Below the pieces are notes generated by a model that did no database searches, was not told the origin of the DNA, and saw only the letters and a program-made list of their open reading frames with translations. The translations under genes were made by a program, and so were the position numbers. A stretch of DNA of 64,000 nucleotides from Clarkia xantiana subsp. parviflora (taxonomy: Eukaryota; Streptophyta; Magnoliopsida; Myrtales; Onagraceae): positions 56,220,383 through 56,284,382 of the forward strand of contig JAPTYO010000007.1 in the NCBI GenBank assembly GCA_036873135.1. The letters are read 5' to 3'. Below are positions 1 through 11,807 of the stretch, piece after piece. Positions within the stretch are counted from its first letter, which is position 1, and every line of letters starts with the position of its first letter.

Positions 1-1395
1 ATGGCATGTATCTGTGATAACATTTTGATATTAAAAAGTTACATTTTTAAGCGAAAGAATCGCAGCTAAGTTTATGATCAATCGACGTCATAATGTTTTG
101 ATTACATCAAATTTACGGTCTATAAACTTAGTCGTAGGAGGACGCAATCCTCTGCCAAAAAATTTCGAATGTGGGCCTTACCTAGTCACGCAGGTACGGT
201 CGTCTTGCTGTGGAGGGAGGCCTCTACTATGCAAGACTGGCTAAGAATCAGGGCGATAAACCTGATTACGCATAACGATTATCTATTGTCGAAGTAACTC
301 GACATGATCTTCATCCTGCAGATCGCCGTGATGAACTCTGTTCGTCATAAATCCACATTCTGGGCCAGATGAAAATCTGTGATAGCATGATTAACATATC
401 CCATTCTTGTTGACCCAAAAGGTTCAGGTATGCTATCAACGCTTGCTTCATACTACGCGTGCCATGTACGACCACGGGGTCACAGCTCGGTTGTGCTAAG
501 AAAAGAATCCTCGTGATTCTGGCGGGCGCAAACTTCTTCACCTCGAGCGTGTGATTGATCCCAGGAGCCTTATGAAGAGGCACCCGAAGTATCCTCATGG
601 ACTCAGAACTCATACCTAAGGTCAGGCTCAATGCTCGCTTCCCGGCGTACGAGCGTAGTGCTGAACAAAAAGGCCCAGTGACCACGTCTTTGGAAACCCA
701 TTGGGTTTGACTAAGGGTATGAGCGATGGGGATGGTCAAGTTCACATATAATTCACCCATTCTTGTATTCACTAGGTGGCCACTAGCCGGATATTAGTTG
801 AAGGTTGTGAATACTTGTACGGATGCCTTGGAGAAGTGTTCCTATGTGGAAACTAGGCAAATGGAGAATTCTCAGTTGACCTAGGATACAGCGCGACCTA
901 GGATTCCCAATTGACATGGGAGGCCCAAAATTGGGCCTCCCTAATACATAGGCCGGCCGAAATATTTAGGTGGGGGTAAAAGTTGACTTTTGTCCACTTT
1001 ACTCCTCCTATAAGTTAGAGGTGTTATATTTAGGGTTAATCATAATTCTCTCACAAGAGTGTTTTAGAGAGAAAACCCTCCTCCCACACCTTGAAGTTTC
1101 GGCCGAACCATACCTACACCAAGGGTGTGCCAAATTGCTTTCGAGCAACTCTCCGAAGATCCGTCCCCGTGTTAAGAATTGATCTGAGGCTTTGCTATGG
1201 AGCTAACACCACGTAAGGCTTCTTTCACAAGAACCTCTACGGGTTCCGTCCGGTGGATCGAGAACTACCTCGTGCAAAGGATCTAGGACTACGGTAAACT
1301 GTTGAGGTATGTGTAACTCTTCCGCTGCGTAATTTCGATTACATGCACGTACAATGTTTTGTGTTTCCGTAGTGATTACTCCCCGTAATCTAACA
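1..1395 (+). mobile_element. 3' end of a Ty1/copia element, truncated
   Basis: The first ~900 bases match the non-coding tail that follows RNase H in the Copia copy at 49476-50608, and match 24118-25250 in reverse. From about 905 to 1395 the sequence matches the LTR at 23510-24117 (reversed) and ends with the family terminus CGTAATCTAACA. The polypurine tract and roughly the first 120 bases of the LTR are missing, so body and LTR are joined by a deletion near 900. No coding domain is present, and the rest of the element lies to the left of the window. Seen by direct comparison of copies inside the window. Confidence 0.8.
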
Positions 1396-2052
1396 CCACC
1401 ACCAAATCGTGGTCGGCCACCACCAAATCGTGGCTACAAGGGGTAATTTGACTTCAGGGGTAATTTTGTCATTTCATATTTTCTCAAATAATGTATTAAA
1501 TAAAAAAAATATATATTAAAAGGGGTACAAGTGTCATTTCACACAATTCTGTTAAATTTAACCCAAAAAATGGACGGAAAACCAAAGTTCAACAAATTTG
1601 AAAATTTAAACTTTCCAAATTAACTTTTGAAAATTCAGACATCTCCGGTTAACATTGGTCAAAATTCAGACCTTTCATAGGTTATTAACCTTTGAATAAA
1701 TGTATTTTCTAATATGTTTTAAAAATTAAGAATTTAAAGCTAGAAGCTATAAGCTTGATTTTAAACATTGAAATTGTTGATTTCTTTGGATCTCATTATT
1801 TAATTTAGTTGGGAAGAATTATAGTTCCTCCCTCATATATTATATTAGTTTAGATTAGTTGGGGATGATAACGTGAGGTTAGTGGGACACAATTAGTAAA
1901 CATCAATATATGATAAATATAATCTATACATACAAACAAATACATATGAAGAAAGGAGAAGTAAATGATGAAAAGAAAATTGAGAGGAAGCAATATATAT
2001 AGGAAGAGGAAGGGTGGGTATAATGAAGTAGTATCTAATGATTAATTATTAT
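1396..2052. other. Intergenic AT-rich DNA with a dispersed repeat
   Basis: A short tandem duplication (two copies of about 17 bp, CCACCACCAAATCGTGG) abuts the LTR end at 1396-1435. The stretch 1440-1690 resembles 57600-57890 in the last intron of the RING gene, in shared pieces such as ACGGAAAACCAAA and TATAAGTTATTAACC-like text. No gene is seen. The remainder is AT-rich and probably contains the 3' flank of the minus-strand gene at 2053-2535. Confidence 0.5.
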
Positions 2053-2535
2053 TTAGTTTGGGGGGTGGGTGAAGTAAGTGGAGAGGGGGTCAACCCTAGG
2101 CGACATCGGGAGGTCCTGCAAGCGATTACCCTGACTATCGTAATAAATGGGACCTGAAAACTGCGGGGGTCGACACCTATCTCCCATCAGTATTGATTTC
2201 TGCCACACACCGCCTTCCCCAAATACTTTACTACTTCTTCCTTCCTCCTCCTCTTCTACAAACTCACCATCCTTCTTCTTCATTAGACTAAAGCGAGGCG
2301 ACATGACCAGCTTGTTACTGATTGAACCCACAAGCTGCTTCGGCAATATTCGCGGGGAAGACGCGGCGGTGTCTGCCTTGATGGCTAGATGTTCCTGACT
2401 GGCAAGACTCCTCGGAGACCCGCCTGATTTTTTTGCACAGAGAGCTACCAGAACTGCGGCTACAAGGAGGAGGCCCACCATTGCAACTACAGCCTGCGAA
2501 TGGCTAGCTGCTTCTACAACAAATGGGCGGACCAT
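2053..2535 (-). CDS. Small plant protein with one N-terminal membrane segment
   Basis: This is an intact single-exon reading frame of 160 aa, starting ATG at 2535 and ending TAA at 2053-2055. Residues about 14-33 (AVVAMVGLLLVAAVLVALCA) form one hydrophobic segment followed by basic residues, which fits a type of signal-anchored protein with a cytosolic C-terminal part. The middle is Ser/Pro/Lys-rich and has an acidic run (EEEEEG). The C-terminal part holds the motif GVWQKSILMGDRCRPPQFSG followed by IYYDSQGN and a SPR-rich tail. As I recall, this pattern occurs in a plant-specific family of uncharacterised small membrane proteins. No biochemical function is known to me. The frame is uninterrupted and its codon use is more GC-rich than its AT-rich surroundings, which supports a real host gene. 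It stands alone, with no neighbouring gene within 1 kb. Confidence 0.75.
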   Translation of the reverse strand: MVRPFVVEAASHSQAVVAMVGLLLVAAVLVALCAKKSGGSPRSLASQEHLAIKADTAASSPRILPKQLVGSISNKLVMSPRFSLMKKKDGEFVEEEEEGRSSKVFGEGGVWQKSILMGDRCRPPQFSGPIYYDSQGNRLQDLPMSPRVDPLSTYFTHPPN

Positions 2536-2593
2536 AGTTTCCCTCTCTATCGCACGATGAGAGGAAGATGATATATATTTAGTATAGTAGTCG

Positions 2594-2608
2594 GTATTTA
2601 TATATATG
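2594..2608 (-). promoter_or_regulatory. Candidate TATA box of the 2053-2535 gene
   Basis: Read on the minus strand this is ATATATATAAATACC, about 60-70 bases upstream of the ATG at 2535. That spacing suits a plant TATA box with a short leader. A weaker alternative, CTAAATATATATC, lies at about 2567-2580. The region is AT-rich, so this is an inference from position and sequence only. Confidence 0.35.
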
Positions 2609-2639
2609 CACTAGCACTACTATAATGCGTTGTTCCATT

Positions 2640-3630
2640 TATTTAAATATGTTTTTTAGTCGGTGGAAGGTGGGAGGAGAGGAGGTTACACAAAACGTTG
2701 TTATATACGTGTTTTTATATACTTCCATTATTATTATTATGAACAATTTCAACGGAAAGACGTGAAAACATTTGAAATATCTTTCATTCAGATATCATCA
2801 TTAGCTGTTCTTCAAGCGCCGCCATTCAAATTTATTATATTCCAAATTCATAAGAAAATGGTAATTAATTAGATATTTAGTTCCTTATGTTTGCTCCATA
2901 TTTGTTGAATTTCGTAAATTTTTTTTACATTTATGTAATAGTTATTGAAGTATTACACGTTGGTTAACACAGGTAATTTTTCTCCTTTCAATTTTCATTC
3001 AAATGATGACAGGGCAGTGTCACATAAGCTAAATTATGAGACAAAACATATATTTTTACCATCTTTAGGTGTTTCGCATATACATTATCATGTTTTATTT
3101 TTAATTTAAGATGATAAAGAAGAAAGTGGTACCATCTTTGGTCCACAGCGTTTTTTCCGGAACTTTTATAGGTCAATATATATGACCAAATACTAATATT
3201 TTAAAGCAAAGCCAAGTAAATATTACAAATTTGAATTAAAACTAATATTCTTGGAAAAAAAAATAACGAAAACTAATGTTAGTAAAAATAAGGAAATAAA
3301 TAGAATTAATTCATTTGCTTATCATATCATTATTCTAAAGTGCAGTTAACCTTGCCCTCTTAAATCAATTAATAATTTCTGTTTAATTATGCTTTCTGAT
3401 ATTGTTTGTTAGGGTTGCATGATTAGGTATTACATATATGGAGAATGAGAAGTCAACTTTTATATCCCATTCCCTATATATATTAAGTGAATCGCTGGGT
3501 ACAATTATAACAGATGGTAGCCTAAATTACAATATTTAGGGACAATTATTTACTATCAATATTATTCGTAGTATTGGCCAAAAAAAAAATATATATTATT
3601 CGTAGTAGGTTCCAGAATAATTATTTAATA
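2640..3630. other. AT-rich intergenic DNA, nothing recognised
   Basis: No reading frame with protein-like composition and no terminal repeats are visible. The stretch separates the 5' side of the small membrane-protein gene from the Helitron terminus at 3631. Confidence 0.5.
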
Positions 3631-5340
3631 CTAGCTGGCGTACCCGCGCGTTGCGCGGTATGTATTATGGATATTGCAAAACAGAATTTTATTATTGATA
3701 ATTTAGTTTTTTTTATTTGAAATTGTTTATTCAAGTTTAGTGAAACACTACATCTAATCTATCTTTAATTTTATATGTATACTTTTATCTTAATCGAATA
3801 GATCGAACATCATACGATGTGTGAATAATGGCTTTATTTCTTAGGCAAATTATTTATTGATATCATATTATGATTTATTAGGTACATCCGCCATTATTTA
3901 CGCTATCTTTAATTTTATATGTATAGTTTTACTGTTATTTATATTTTTTAATTGAATTTTTTTTTAATTCAACGTGATGAACATCTGTAATTATTAATAT
4001 ATTGACACTGCCATAATAATTATTATTAATATATAGTGGTATTATTTTCTTCTTATTTTTTGTTAAAGTTATTATTGTCATCATCAACTTGTTATATTAA
4101 TTGTTAGTTATATATGGTAAATTATTAGCACATAATTGTTATAGGAAATTATTAGCACATAATTGTTTCCATCCTCATGGCAAAAAAAAAAATTTCATCC
4201 TCAACTTTATAGAATTTGTCAGAATAATTATTATTATTAGTAATATCAAATCTAACTATGTGGATATATTATATGCTTAATTACACCAACAATATCTGAT
4301 AAATTAGTAGTACGTTCTTTAGTGTATTTGAATGATTTATTTAAGTTTATATATATACTGTATTATTCATTAGTCATAATATTTATTAGTTAACACAAAT
4401 AATCCAATCATCCAAAATCTAGTATAATTGCAATTTTTTTTGGCATTAACTTAATATGGAAAAGTAGTATTTATTTATTAATTAATACAATAATGTCATC
4501 ATTAATTTTTTTATTAAATAATTTTTCTTATTAGCTATGATATTAATTTGGTTCACCATATTCAGCTTTAAATTTTAAGTATATATATGATTATTAATAT
4601 ACCAACACTATCATAATAACTATTCTAAATAATGACATTTTTTTTTAATATTACCATCAAATTTAAATAGTTTTTTATAATATGGACAGTAATATCATAT
4701 TTATTCAAGGTAACCCTATTTATTCATGTATTTGCTAGTCTTGTAACAAATAATATATATAATAAATTAGTACATAAACATTTTAGTCTAACTTAAAAGT
4801 CGTCTATAGGAAGATGTTTATACTTTTTTTAATATATAATAATTATTTGAAAAAATATAAGAATATTTTCTTGAAATGATCGCATTCAACTTATAAAGTG
4901 TTTGTATAAAGATGAATATATATAGATTTATATCTATTGAAAAATTAATCATATCTCTATAATATTCACATATATGTGACGTTTTCTTTTCTAATAATAT
5001 ATATTTTTGGCCAATTTTTTCTAGCTATACATAACATATTAGAAATATTGCAATAATTTAAATTTTTAAAATTACCTCCCAATGTATATGTATGCTATAA
5101 TTATAACGTAAAATTTAATTTTGAAAAATAATGATTTATGATAGATATGTTATAATTAATGTATGATAATTCTATAAATGTAAACTTACGTATTATGGAA
5201 AATTTAGATTCATTCACTAATTCAAAATTAAGAGTATGTATTGCACATATAAATCATAGCTTTATAATAAGCGTAGAAGACAATTTTTTTTTGCCAAAAA
5301 AGACAAATAAATTAAGAAGAAAAAAAACATTGTTGGAGAA

Positions 5341-5590
5341 TTAGTAAGAGCGTGCACTTGTACTCTCTTTCAGAAGCTTCAAGTTTTTAATGCCTCGATC
5401 ACCGTGGTGGGAACAAAAGACACACATCAACAACTTTGTCATTCTTGGATGATATGCATCCAATTCATTCTCCATGTATTCACTATTCAGTGTTAAATTC
5501 TCTCTAGTTAAATGAAGAAGCAGAGCTGGAGATTGCAAGTGTGCGGGTTTTGGAGAAGAGATCGAGATGCACCATCAACGTAGATCATTT
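5341..5590 (-). pseudogene. Possible captured gene fragment inside the Helitron
   Basis: This ~250-bp patch is distinctly richer in GC and codon-like in composition compared with the AT-rich Helitron around it. A 65-codon open frame runs on the minus strand (5341-5538), with Cys/His residues (CVFCSHH) and a Lys/Leu-rich end, and the frame is open upstream to about 5580. Helitrons commonly pick up host exons, so a captured exon is the likely explanation. I do not recognise the family. Confidence 0.3.
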
Positions 5591-5876
5591 GACATTGCTA
5601 AAGATTAAAATCATTATAATTATATCATATATACAGATAGATATACTTATAGATTTTTTATAAAAATAAACAGTTATATATTAATAATATATTTTACTTT
5701 TAAATTCAATTTTTATGTTTCTAAAATTTTAAAATGAACCAATTATTATTATTATTATAATTATATATATATATATAATTATATATACAAATATATATGA
5801 CTATTCAATAAATATATTTAGTAGAATTTTTTTTTATTAAATTACTTAGTATTATTTAATTATTTTGTTGATGTAT

Positions 5877-5995
5877 TTTAACATGGGGAATTTTTTATTG
5901 GTTCTTTATTCTCTTCATTTTTTTTATAAAATTTATGGAAGTAACTTTTATTTTAACATGGGGAATTTTTTATTGGTTCTTTATTATTTTATTAT
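5877..5995 (+). repeat. Tandem duplication of ~74 bp
   Basis: The block beginning TTTTAACATGGGGAATTTTT at 5877 recurs at 5951 with the following TTATTGGTTCTTTATT almost unchanged. The short open frame across it is a by-product of the duplication. Confidence 0.7.
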
Positions 5996-6944
5996 GTTTA
6001 TATTTTTTTTATTTAACCCTAATTTAAGTGCACTTCTCCAAATTAATTTGTTAGGGTGAAAGTTTGCATTTTTCTTTTTTATGGAGTTCAAAACTCAAAT
6101 TTATCAACTTAAAAATGAAACGGCTCTTGTGAAGCAATATGGAGCTTTGCTTAATTTTTAGAGTTACATGTGGAGGTGATATAATAATGTAACTTATCAA
6201 AATCTATTATGGACCAATCAAATGTTAAGATTTTAACACATATGAGAGATAAAATTGTGTTAAAAGCTTATTTGTCAATATTGTATAAGATTTTTCAGAA
6301 TTATATGATATATAGATATACAAATAAAAATAAATAGATATATACTTGGCAAATATACATATATATATATATATATATTATTTTTTATATCGTCTTATCT
6401 ACTTATTTTACTATAACTTAAAATTGTATAATCAAGTTTCTTTTTATTTTATATTATGTGTATTAAGCCTTCAATTTTTTCTTTTCTTTTTAAGTTTATG
6501 AATTATTTTGATTATTTATTGGCAAAAAATATCACAAATATAATATAATTATGATTTTCTTGTTTTATCAATTCATTTATTCAAATATATATTCGTTTTT
6601 TTTTAATTAAATTTCTTGTGTTATAATGCCTTTATTCTTCCTTGTATTACAATTATCTAAACTAATTTGTTGTGTACATAACTTATATTTTTATATTTTT
6701 AGGGTGCAATAGTTAGTTTGATTAATTTATTAGTGTAACCGACACTGAAAGTGATTGATGACATTTTGATTAAATCAAGAGCTCCATGTGGATGATAGAG
6801 AAAAGTGATATATGTATAACTCACTAAGAAAATGACATGGACCAATTAAATTAAGTAATTTTAACATGTATGATAGAGAAGGTGAGGTTAAAAAATTACT
6901 TGTCAACATATCATTAAACATTTTAGAATTATTATATATATAGA

Positions 6945-7805
6945 TACATTGGTTACGTGGTGAAGGGGAGGGGATCAATTTGCAATATTATATATATAAA
7001 AAAAGCTCTTGATGTGTAGAAGAACCCTACGTGATCATGAACCCCTTACCATTTTTTTTTTTACAAAATTATATAAATAGAATATCCAAAAGAAATATGA
7101 ATATTCGGAAACTAAGATGAGGTGGATAGAACAGAAGCAAAGGGGTTAGAGTTGTTACGAAGCAAGACTTAGATGTTATAGCGCATCGATAGTTCGCTTT
7201 CGCTAGCCGTGGTTACAAATGGATGTGTCAAACGTTTATGAAATATAAATATATACGATTCCTTTCATAATTTAATCTAAAAAATTATAATCTTTCTCTA
7301 TCAAACGGCATGTACTAAAATTATCGATTTAATATATATTATTTATTTTTGAATATCGTAATTAAAGTGTTATAACTTCTTGTGCATTCACTAATTTACG
7401 AAAAGTTCTATTCAAGTTTGAATTATATTTTTTTTGTTTCCCATCGGTCGTCCTTAGTGCTAGACTCTAAGGTTAACTACTAAATTGCTAGCTTACATTT
7501 GGCAACTCAAACAATTTATTCGTTTTTGGACTATTTGCTATCTCGGGATTTGTTAATGGAAAAATTACTAGTTATGGCAAATATTATATCTAATTTGAAC
7601 GTAATTTGTCACGTAACTGACACGTAATTAAAGAAAAATTTGAAAATAGACTTAAAATGAAAGAATTGCCCTTATAGAAAATGCAATTCTCGGAAGGCTT
7701 CAACTGTTCGAATGGATCTTTGTAATTTTTGTTATGTAGATGCTTATGAATGATAATATTTGTGAGATCAATTCTATAATTTCAGGCCTGTTTTCAAATC
7801 CACGT
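6945..7805. other. AT-rich intergenic DNA, nothing recognised
   Basis: This lies between the Helitron 5' flank and the LTR start at 7806. No protein-like frame, repeat array or RNA gene is visible. Confidence 0.5.
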
Positions 7806-7904
7806 TGTTGGGATCAAGTTAACGTGTCCCAGAACTTCTAGAATGGACTTTAAGGTGGCGCCTTTCTTCACTCTCTTAGGTAACTACTGGAAATCCATGA
7901 ATTA

Positions 7905-8220
7905 CCGACGGAAATATTTTGGTCGGCAAAATACTAAAATTTGTCGGTAAAGCTTATTTTGTCGGAAAAAGTTCATTTTCGTCGGTGAATGTGCCGTCGG
8001 TGTTTCCACCGTCGGAAAAAAAAAAATTTCTGTCAACTAGTCACGTCTTTGCCGGCAGATTTATTTCAACGGTAAAATACTTTTTCCGACGAAATCTAAT
8101 CAAAATAATTTTGCGGAAAAGACGATTTCCCGACAAAATTGTTCGTCGGCAATGGTTTCGGGCTGATTCAGGCTGGGTTTTGTCGACGGATTATTTCCGT
8201 CGGCAAAAGTTACTCATTTT
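7905..8220. repeat. CACTA left subterminal repeats
   Basis: Irregularly spaced short copies of a TCGGnAAA-type motif and its complement (GTCGGCAAAA, TTGTCGGTAAA, CCGACGGAA) are found here. The 110-aa open frame through this stretch is a by-product of the repeats. Confidence 0.75.
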
Positions 8221-8990
8221 ACCAAAAAAAAAAAATTATATATATATATAATAGAATAATTAATTAAAAAAAATTCTATAAAATAATATTTCAATTACAA
8301 TTTCTCTTGCATAAGACAAAGTTACATCAATTGAATCTATTACATAGATAAATCTAAGTAGATGTAAAGCTCCTTGATATTGCACTATCTGCATATGTTG
8401 GATGAGTATTTTGAAATAGCAACTAAGTCAATCTTCTTGTTTGAAAGAACTACTTGAACAAATTTTGCATGTAAAAAGAATAGAGAAATGAAAGAACTGT
8501 TATGGCCAAGTCAACACCAATATTATAAACATTGATGATTTTGTGAAGTCTTCAATCCGTATGGACTATAATATAAGACTGAATGAAGGAAATAAAAAAA
8601 AGTGAGAAAAAACGCATATATATGTAACCTGAAAATAATAAATAACAATAAAAATCTAACACTTGCTCCAATGGATTAAAACAACTATACTAAAAAAAAC
8701 GTTAAACAGCATACTTAAGGTAAAATGTCACAAGAGGATGTACCGCCATCTCGTTAAGTCTTTGATCCATTAATCAAAAACTAAAAACAAAATTTTCATC
8801 TCAAACATAACATATTTTTCTCCATTACTGAAGAAAATGCTTCTTTTTTTTCATATATATATCAGTATTATTAGGAAAATAGCATATTTTAACATGAACT
8901 CAAAAGTAGAGGAGCTACAATACATTGCTTGATTGAAGAGATCGAACATGAACTCTTGAATAACACGTTGCCACTGTGTCAACTCGGTTT

Positions 8991-9047
8991 TCAGAGATCG
9001 AACAAGAGCACTTTGTCAACAGAGTAAACACTGCTAGCCCCCAACTC
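8991..9047 (-). pseudogene. Exon-like segment carried by the CACTA element
   Basis: On the minus strand a splice-acceptor-like TATTTTTGCAG (ending 9048) is followed by a 57-base open stretch beginning GAGTTGGGG and ending in TGA at 8991-8993, giving 18 residues that start ELGASSVYSVDKVLLFD. That is the look of a short last exon. It has the same orientation as the ATG-containing segment at 10050-10262, so both may come from one captured host gene. Function is not recognised. Confidence 0.3.
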
Positions 9048-9842
9048 CTGCAAAAATAAATATAAACTGCGGAGTTGCAGTAAATGCATGAAAGGAGAAT
9101 GCACGAAGTGTAGCCAAGTGAAGGTTCCTTCACTTGACACATACTGCACATTTCTCCACAAGCCTTTCAGCTCGACCTCCTTTCAATGTTCCTAGAAAGA
9201 TTAGAGCCTATTTATTCGTGACAAAACTGGGAATTTAAAGCCTCATTTGACTGGACTGGAATAATAATAATGAATCAAAAGCAGCTAATACGTGTCATTG
9301 TGGAGTTGGAGGACTGACTAATTTTGTGTCTTCTAAAGAAATGAAGTACAAATCAAAATGGTTGAATTCTGAATGCAGCCTTTGACTAACCCTCCTTTTC
9401 CATTGATAAGTTCTATCCTACATAGATTTCACATCATTGACACGATAAAGAGAATAAAATGTTTTCATTAGACATAGTTTTTCTTTTCATTGCTAAATGT
9501 GGAAGATCAAGTATGAAGATCACAGGAACAAGAATTAAATATTATTTTTGAACATAGTTTATTTGGAAGAGGAAAGACCAAAACTTGATCATGTACAAAC
9601 TCCTCTATAAATGATCATGTAATTTTTTAACTGGTAAATGAAAGTAAGATTGAAAATGGAAATCAAACGCATGAATATCAGGTAAAGTGCATATTGTAAT
9701 ATATCTTTTTAGAAGATTTAACATCTAATCGACTAAAAGGGTTAAACCCAACTATATTAAACAACAATTAATAAAAGTATAAATACACAAAATAAATAAT
9801 AACAAGTACTTTAATTAAATAGAAAATATAAGAGTACATGCA

Positions 9843-10262
9843 CTTGCGAGAGTTTCGATTGCCACTGATTTCAGAATCAGCGATGTCAGCCTCAAGGAAC
9901 TTGATCGAGAGTTTGGATTGCTGCAATAACTGATGTGGATTATCGGAGAAGATGGTGCGTGGTGATGCTGGAAGACGCGGAGCGAGTAGATCTGGTGATG
10001 CAGGGATGGCCGGACTCAGAGGCTGAGCGGGGCTGGCATGGAGGCACATCTAGAGCTGAATTTGGGGTGGCCGACTGTTGCTGTTGAGGAGGATCGGCGC
10101 GGTGTTCGCTCTGGTGAGGATTTCCAGTGGGCAATCATGGTGGTCAAGCGAGTGATTCCGATCTCCTTTGAGCTTCTTAACTTCTTCCTTGAGCTGCGAC
10201 TGCGCTTCCTCTTTCAAATTTTGGTTTGGATAAGGATAACATAAGTCTAGGGTTTCTGCCAT
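9843..10262 (-). pseudogene. Captured first-exon-like segment inside the CACTA element
   Basis: An ATG at 10262 in the favourable context ATAAATGGCAG opens a 70-codon frame to 10050. It is Lys/Glu-rich near the start (MAETLDLCYPYPNQN, then KEEAQSQLKEEVKKLK), suggesting a short helix. Protein-like sequence continues in another frame down to about 9843 (HQLLQQSKLSIKFLEADIAD), which implies a frameshift or a splice. The composition is richer in GC than the surrounding element. I do not recognise the family. A captured host exon is the best reading; a genuine small gene nested in the element is the alternative. Confidence 0.35.
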
Positions 10263-10321
10263 TTATAGGTAAGATACAATATTATCGGTGTTAAATAATT
10301 TAAGAACATGTAATGTACAAA

Positions 10322-10420
10322 GAAGCTTCTACCTCGGTTGGTTAACACACTGGTCTTGTTTCACATTTCATATAAGGGAGTCATGAGTTTGATACTTGTT
10401 TCACATTTTAACAAAAATAG
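10322..10420 (+). repeat. Possible tRNA-derived SINE fragment
   Basis: The text CTCGGTTGGTTAACACACTGG followed ~40 bases later by GTCATGAGTTTGATACTTG resembles decayed A and B boxes of a tRNA-derived promoter. No target duplication was identified. Confidence 0.3.
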
Positions 10421-10439
10421 TTCCACATTTTTACTGGTA

Positions 10440-10830
10440 TATGCCTTTACGACAGAAATTATAAAACTCTTGCCGACAAAAAATATATCGTTGGCAATCT
10501 ATTAATTTACCGACCAAATATCTTGTCGGTAATTAGTTTTTCCCGACGAAAGGTTATTTCTTCGGTAATAAAGTTTGTGGAATTTTATAAATTTTTGTCG
10601 ACGAAAAATTGTGGTGGGTAAACATATTTGCCGACTACAATTATATTTCGTCAGTAGTATTGACGTTTTTCCGACAAAGTATAATTCATCGGCAAAAACT
10701 GATATTTGTCGACAGAATTTTATTCCGTTGGAAAAAACTATTTTTGCAGACGTTGTCATATTTTTGTCGGTAAAAACAGTTTTAACAACGAGTTTTTTAC
10801 AGAAGAAATTAAATTTCGTCGGCGAATCCA
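10440..10830. repeat. CACTA right subterminal repeats
   Basis: This holds the same short TCGGCAAA/TTGCCGACAAA motif family as the left end, in both orientations, ending beside the CACTACTGG terminus. Confidence 0.75.
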
Positions 10831-10975
10831 GTTCCTCCAGTAGTGGGTATTTATCTCGACCTCAAAGAGTGCTTACTTTCTTTTTGTGGAGTCTTGGAGG
10901 GGTTAACCTGAAAAGGGGGTGGAGATTTGCTCATGATTTTACTCCGAAGCTTAAGTCAGTAATGGAATATGAGAG

Positions 10976-11527
10976 TGTTGGATCACGGTTGGAACTTGTT
11001 GGATCATGGTTGGAACTCCGGTACGTTCTTGACGGAAGTCCGAACTCCTTCGCTCCAAGTGATCCTGCAAGAAGGGGATAGACCGGGCGGTGACCCAGAA
11101 TCCCTCTTCGATGCTTAAATGAGTATCTCGATGTAAATTGGCAAGTATCAGTATGTAAGTATGTGAACGTATCAATCCTGAGGTAACTCCTTCCTTTATA
11201 TAGGGGAGGGGTCACCTCAGTTACCTGTTGAGATAACTGCCACGTTCCGTTTATCTCGGCCAGTAGCCCACGTTCCGTCTTTTCAGGCCACTCCCCCACT
11301 ATGTTGATAGTGGGCGTGTTTCTCGGCCTCGTTCTCTGGTGGCAAGTCCCGACATAGGATCGGGGCCTACTTAAAGGCATAGGATCGGGAGCGTTCAGCT
11401 CGTATGTCGGGACTGACTTTGTCGGGTCCTCTCGTATTGGTCTTCTAAGCCTCTTTTGGGGCCCAGTGGGCCTACTTCGCCGTTTAGTCGCCGTTAATGG
11501 GCCTAACGGCTATATCAAAACCCATCA
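10976..11527 (-). repeat. 3' LTR of the gypsy element (552 bp)
   Basis: It begins TGTTGG and ends CCCATCA on the plus strand. Compared with the 5' LTR it lacks about 159 bp, including the tandem copies of TCGGGGCCTACTTAAAGGCA. The other sequence is almost identical, which suggests a fairly recent insertion. Confidence 0.93.
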
Positions 11528-11549
11528 TTTGCCCCCAAGACAAGAGGGA
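11528..11549 (-). promoter_or_regulatory. Polypurine tract of the gypsy element
   Basis: Read on the minus strand, the purine-rich CCTCTTGTCTTGGGGGCAAA lies directly against the 3' LTR start TGATGGG. This is the position of the primer for plus-strand DNA synthesis. Confidence 0.75.
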
Positions 11550-11800
11550 CTTATAGTTCGTCGTGTCTTCCAACTCCGGACCTTTCGATATTCCGAGGAT
11601 AACCACCGAACCCGAAGAGATTTCTCGATTACTCAACTATTAAATGCGATTGGTGATGAAGTGACGGCTTGAGTGCCCGTGCCTGCTTTTCTGAAAAAGT
11701 GCTTTATAGTCGTTTTGTCCCTAGTGTTTCGACGATTCAGGTTGAGGCGTTTCATCTTCAACGGTCCAGATCGCAACGTCTCTTTGCCTATCCTCTCTCC

Positions 11801-11807
11801 TATAAAA
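11801..11807 (+). promoter_or_regulatory. TATA box of the antisense gene in the gypsy element
   Basis: CTCTCCTATAAAAACG lies 154 bases before the ATG at 11955 on the plus strand, opposite to the direction of the retrotransposon. The spacing leaves a leader of about 120 bases. The box is inferred from sequence and position. Confidence 0.55.

Larger units (their letters stand above)
3631..6944 (-). mobile_element. Non-autonomous Helitron
   Basis: On the minus strand the element ends with CTAG (3631-3634), preceded by a GC-rich hairpin at 3644-3658 (arms CCGCGC/GCGCGG, loop GTT), as expected of a Helitron 3' end. Its 5' end is proposed at 6944, where the minus strand reads TCTATATATATAATAATTC after an A. 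The flanks give the expected A|T target. There is no Rep/helicase frame, so it is non-autonomous. A second related 5'-end-like block ends at 6316, so the true end could be there, or the end may be duplicated. The hairpin end is clear; the 5' end is inferred. Confidence 0.65.
7882..10845. mobile_element. Non-autonomous CACTA transposon (2964 bp)
   Basis: The right end reads CACTACTGG on the minus strand (ends 10845). The left end at 7882 reads AACTACTGG, so its first base has changed. Both sides carry the 3-bp duplication GGT (7879-7881, 10846-10848), as expected of CACTA elements. Subterminal arrays of short motifs of the type TCGGCAAAA/TTTGTCGGTAA occupy 7905-8220 and 10440-10830 in opposite orientation; these are the usual transposase binding repeats. 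No transposase frame is present, so it must be moved in trans. The interior carries exon-like material. Confidence 0.85.

Noticed and set aside
311..772. A 153-codon minus-strand frame
   Set aside because: It lies in the Copia non-coding tail, is antisense to the element, and is not conserved as a frame in the copies at 49476-50608 or 24118-25250.
7919..8251. A 110-codon frame
   Set aside because: It is composed of CACTA subterminal repeat motifs.
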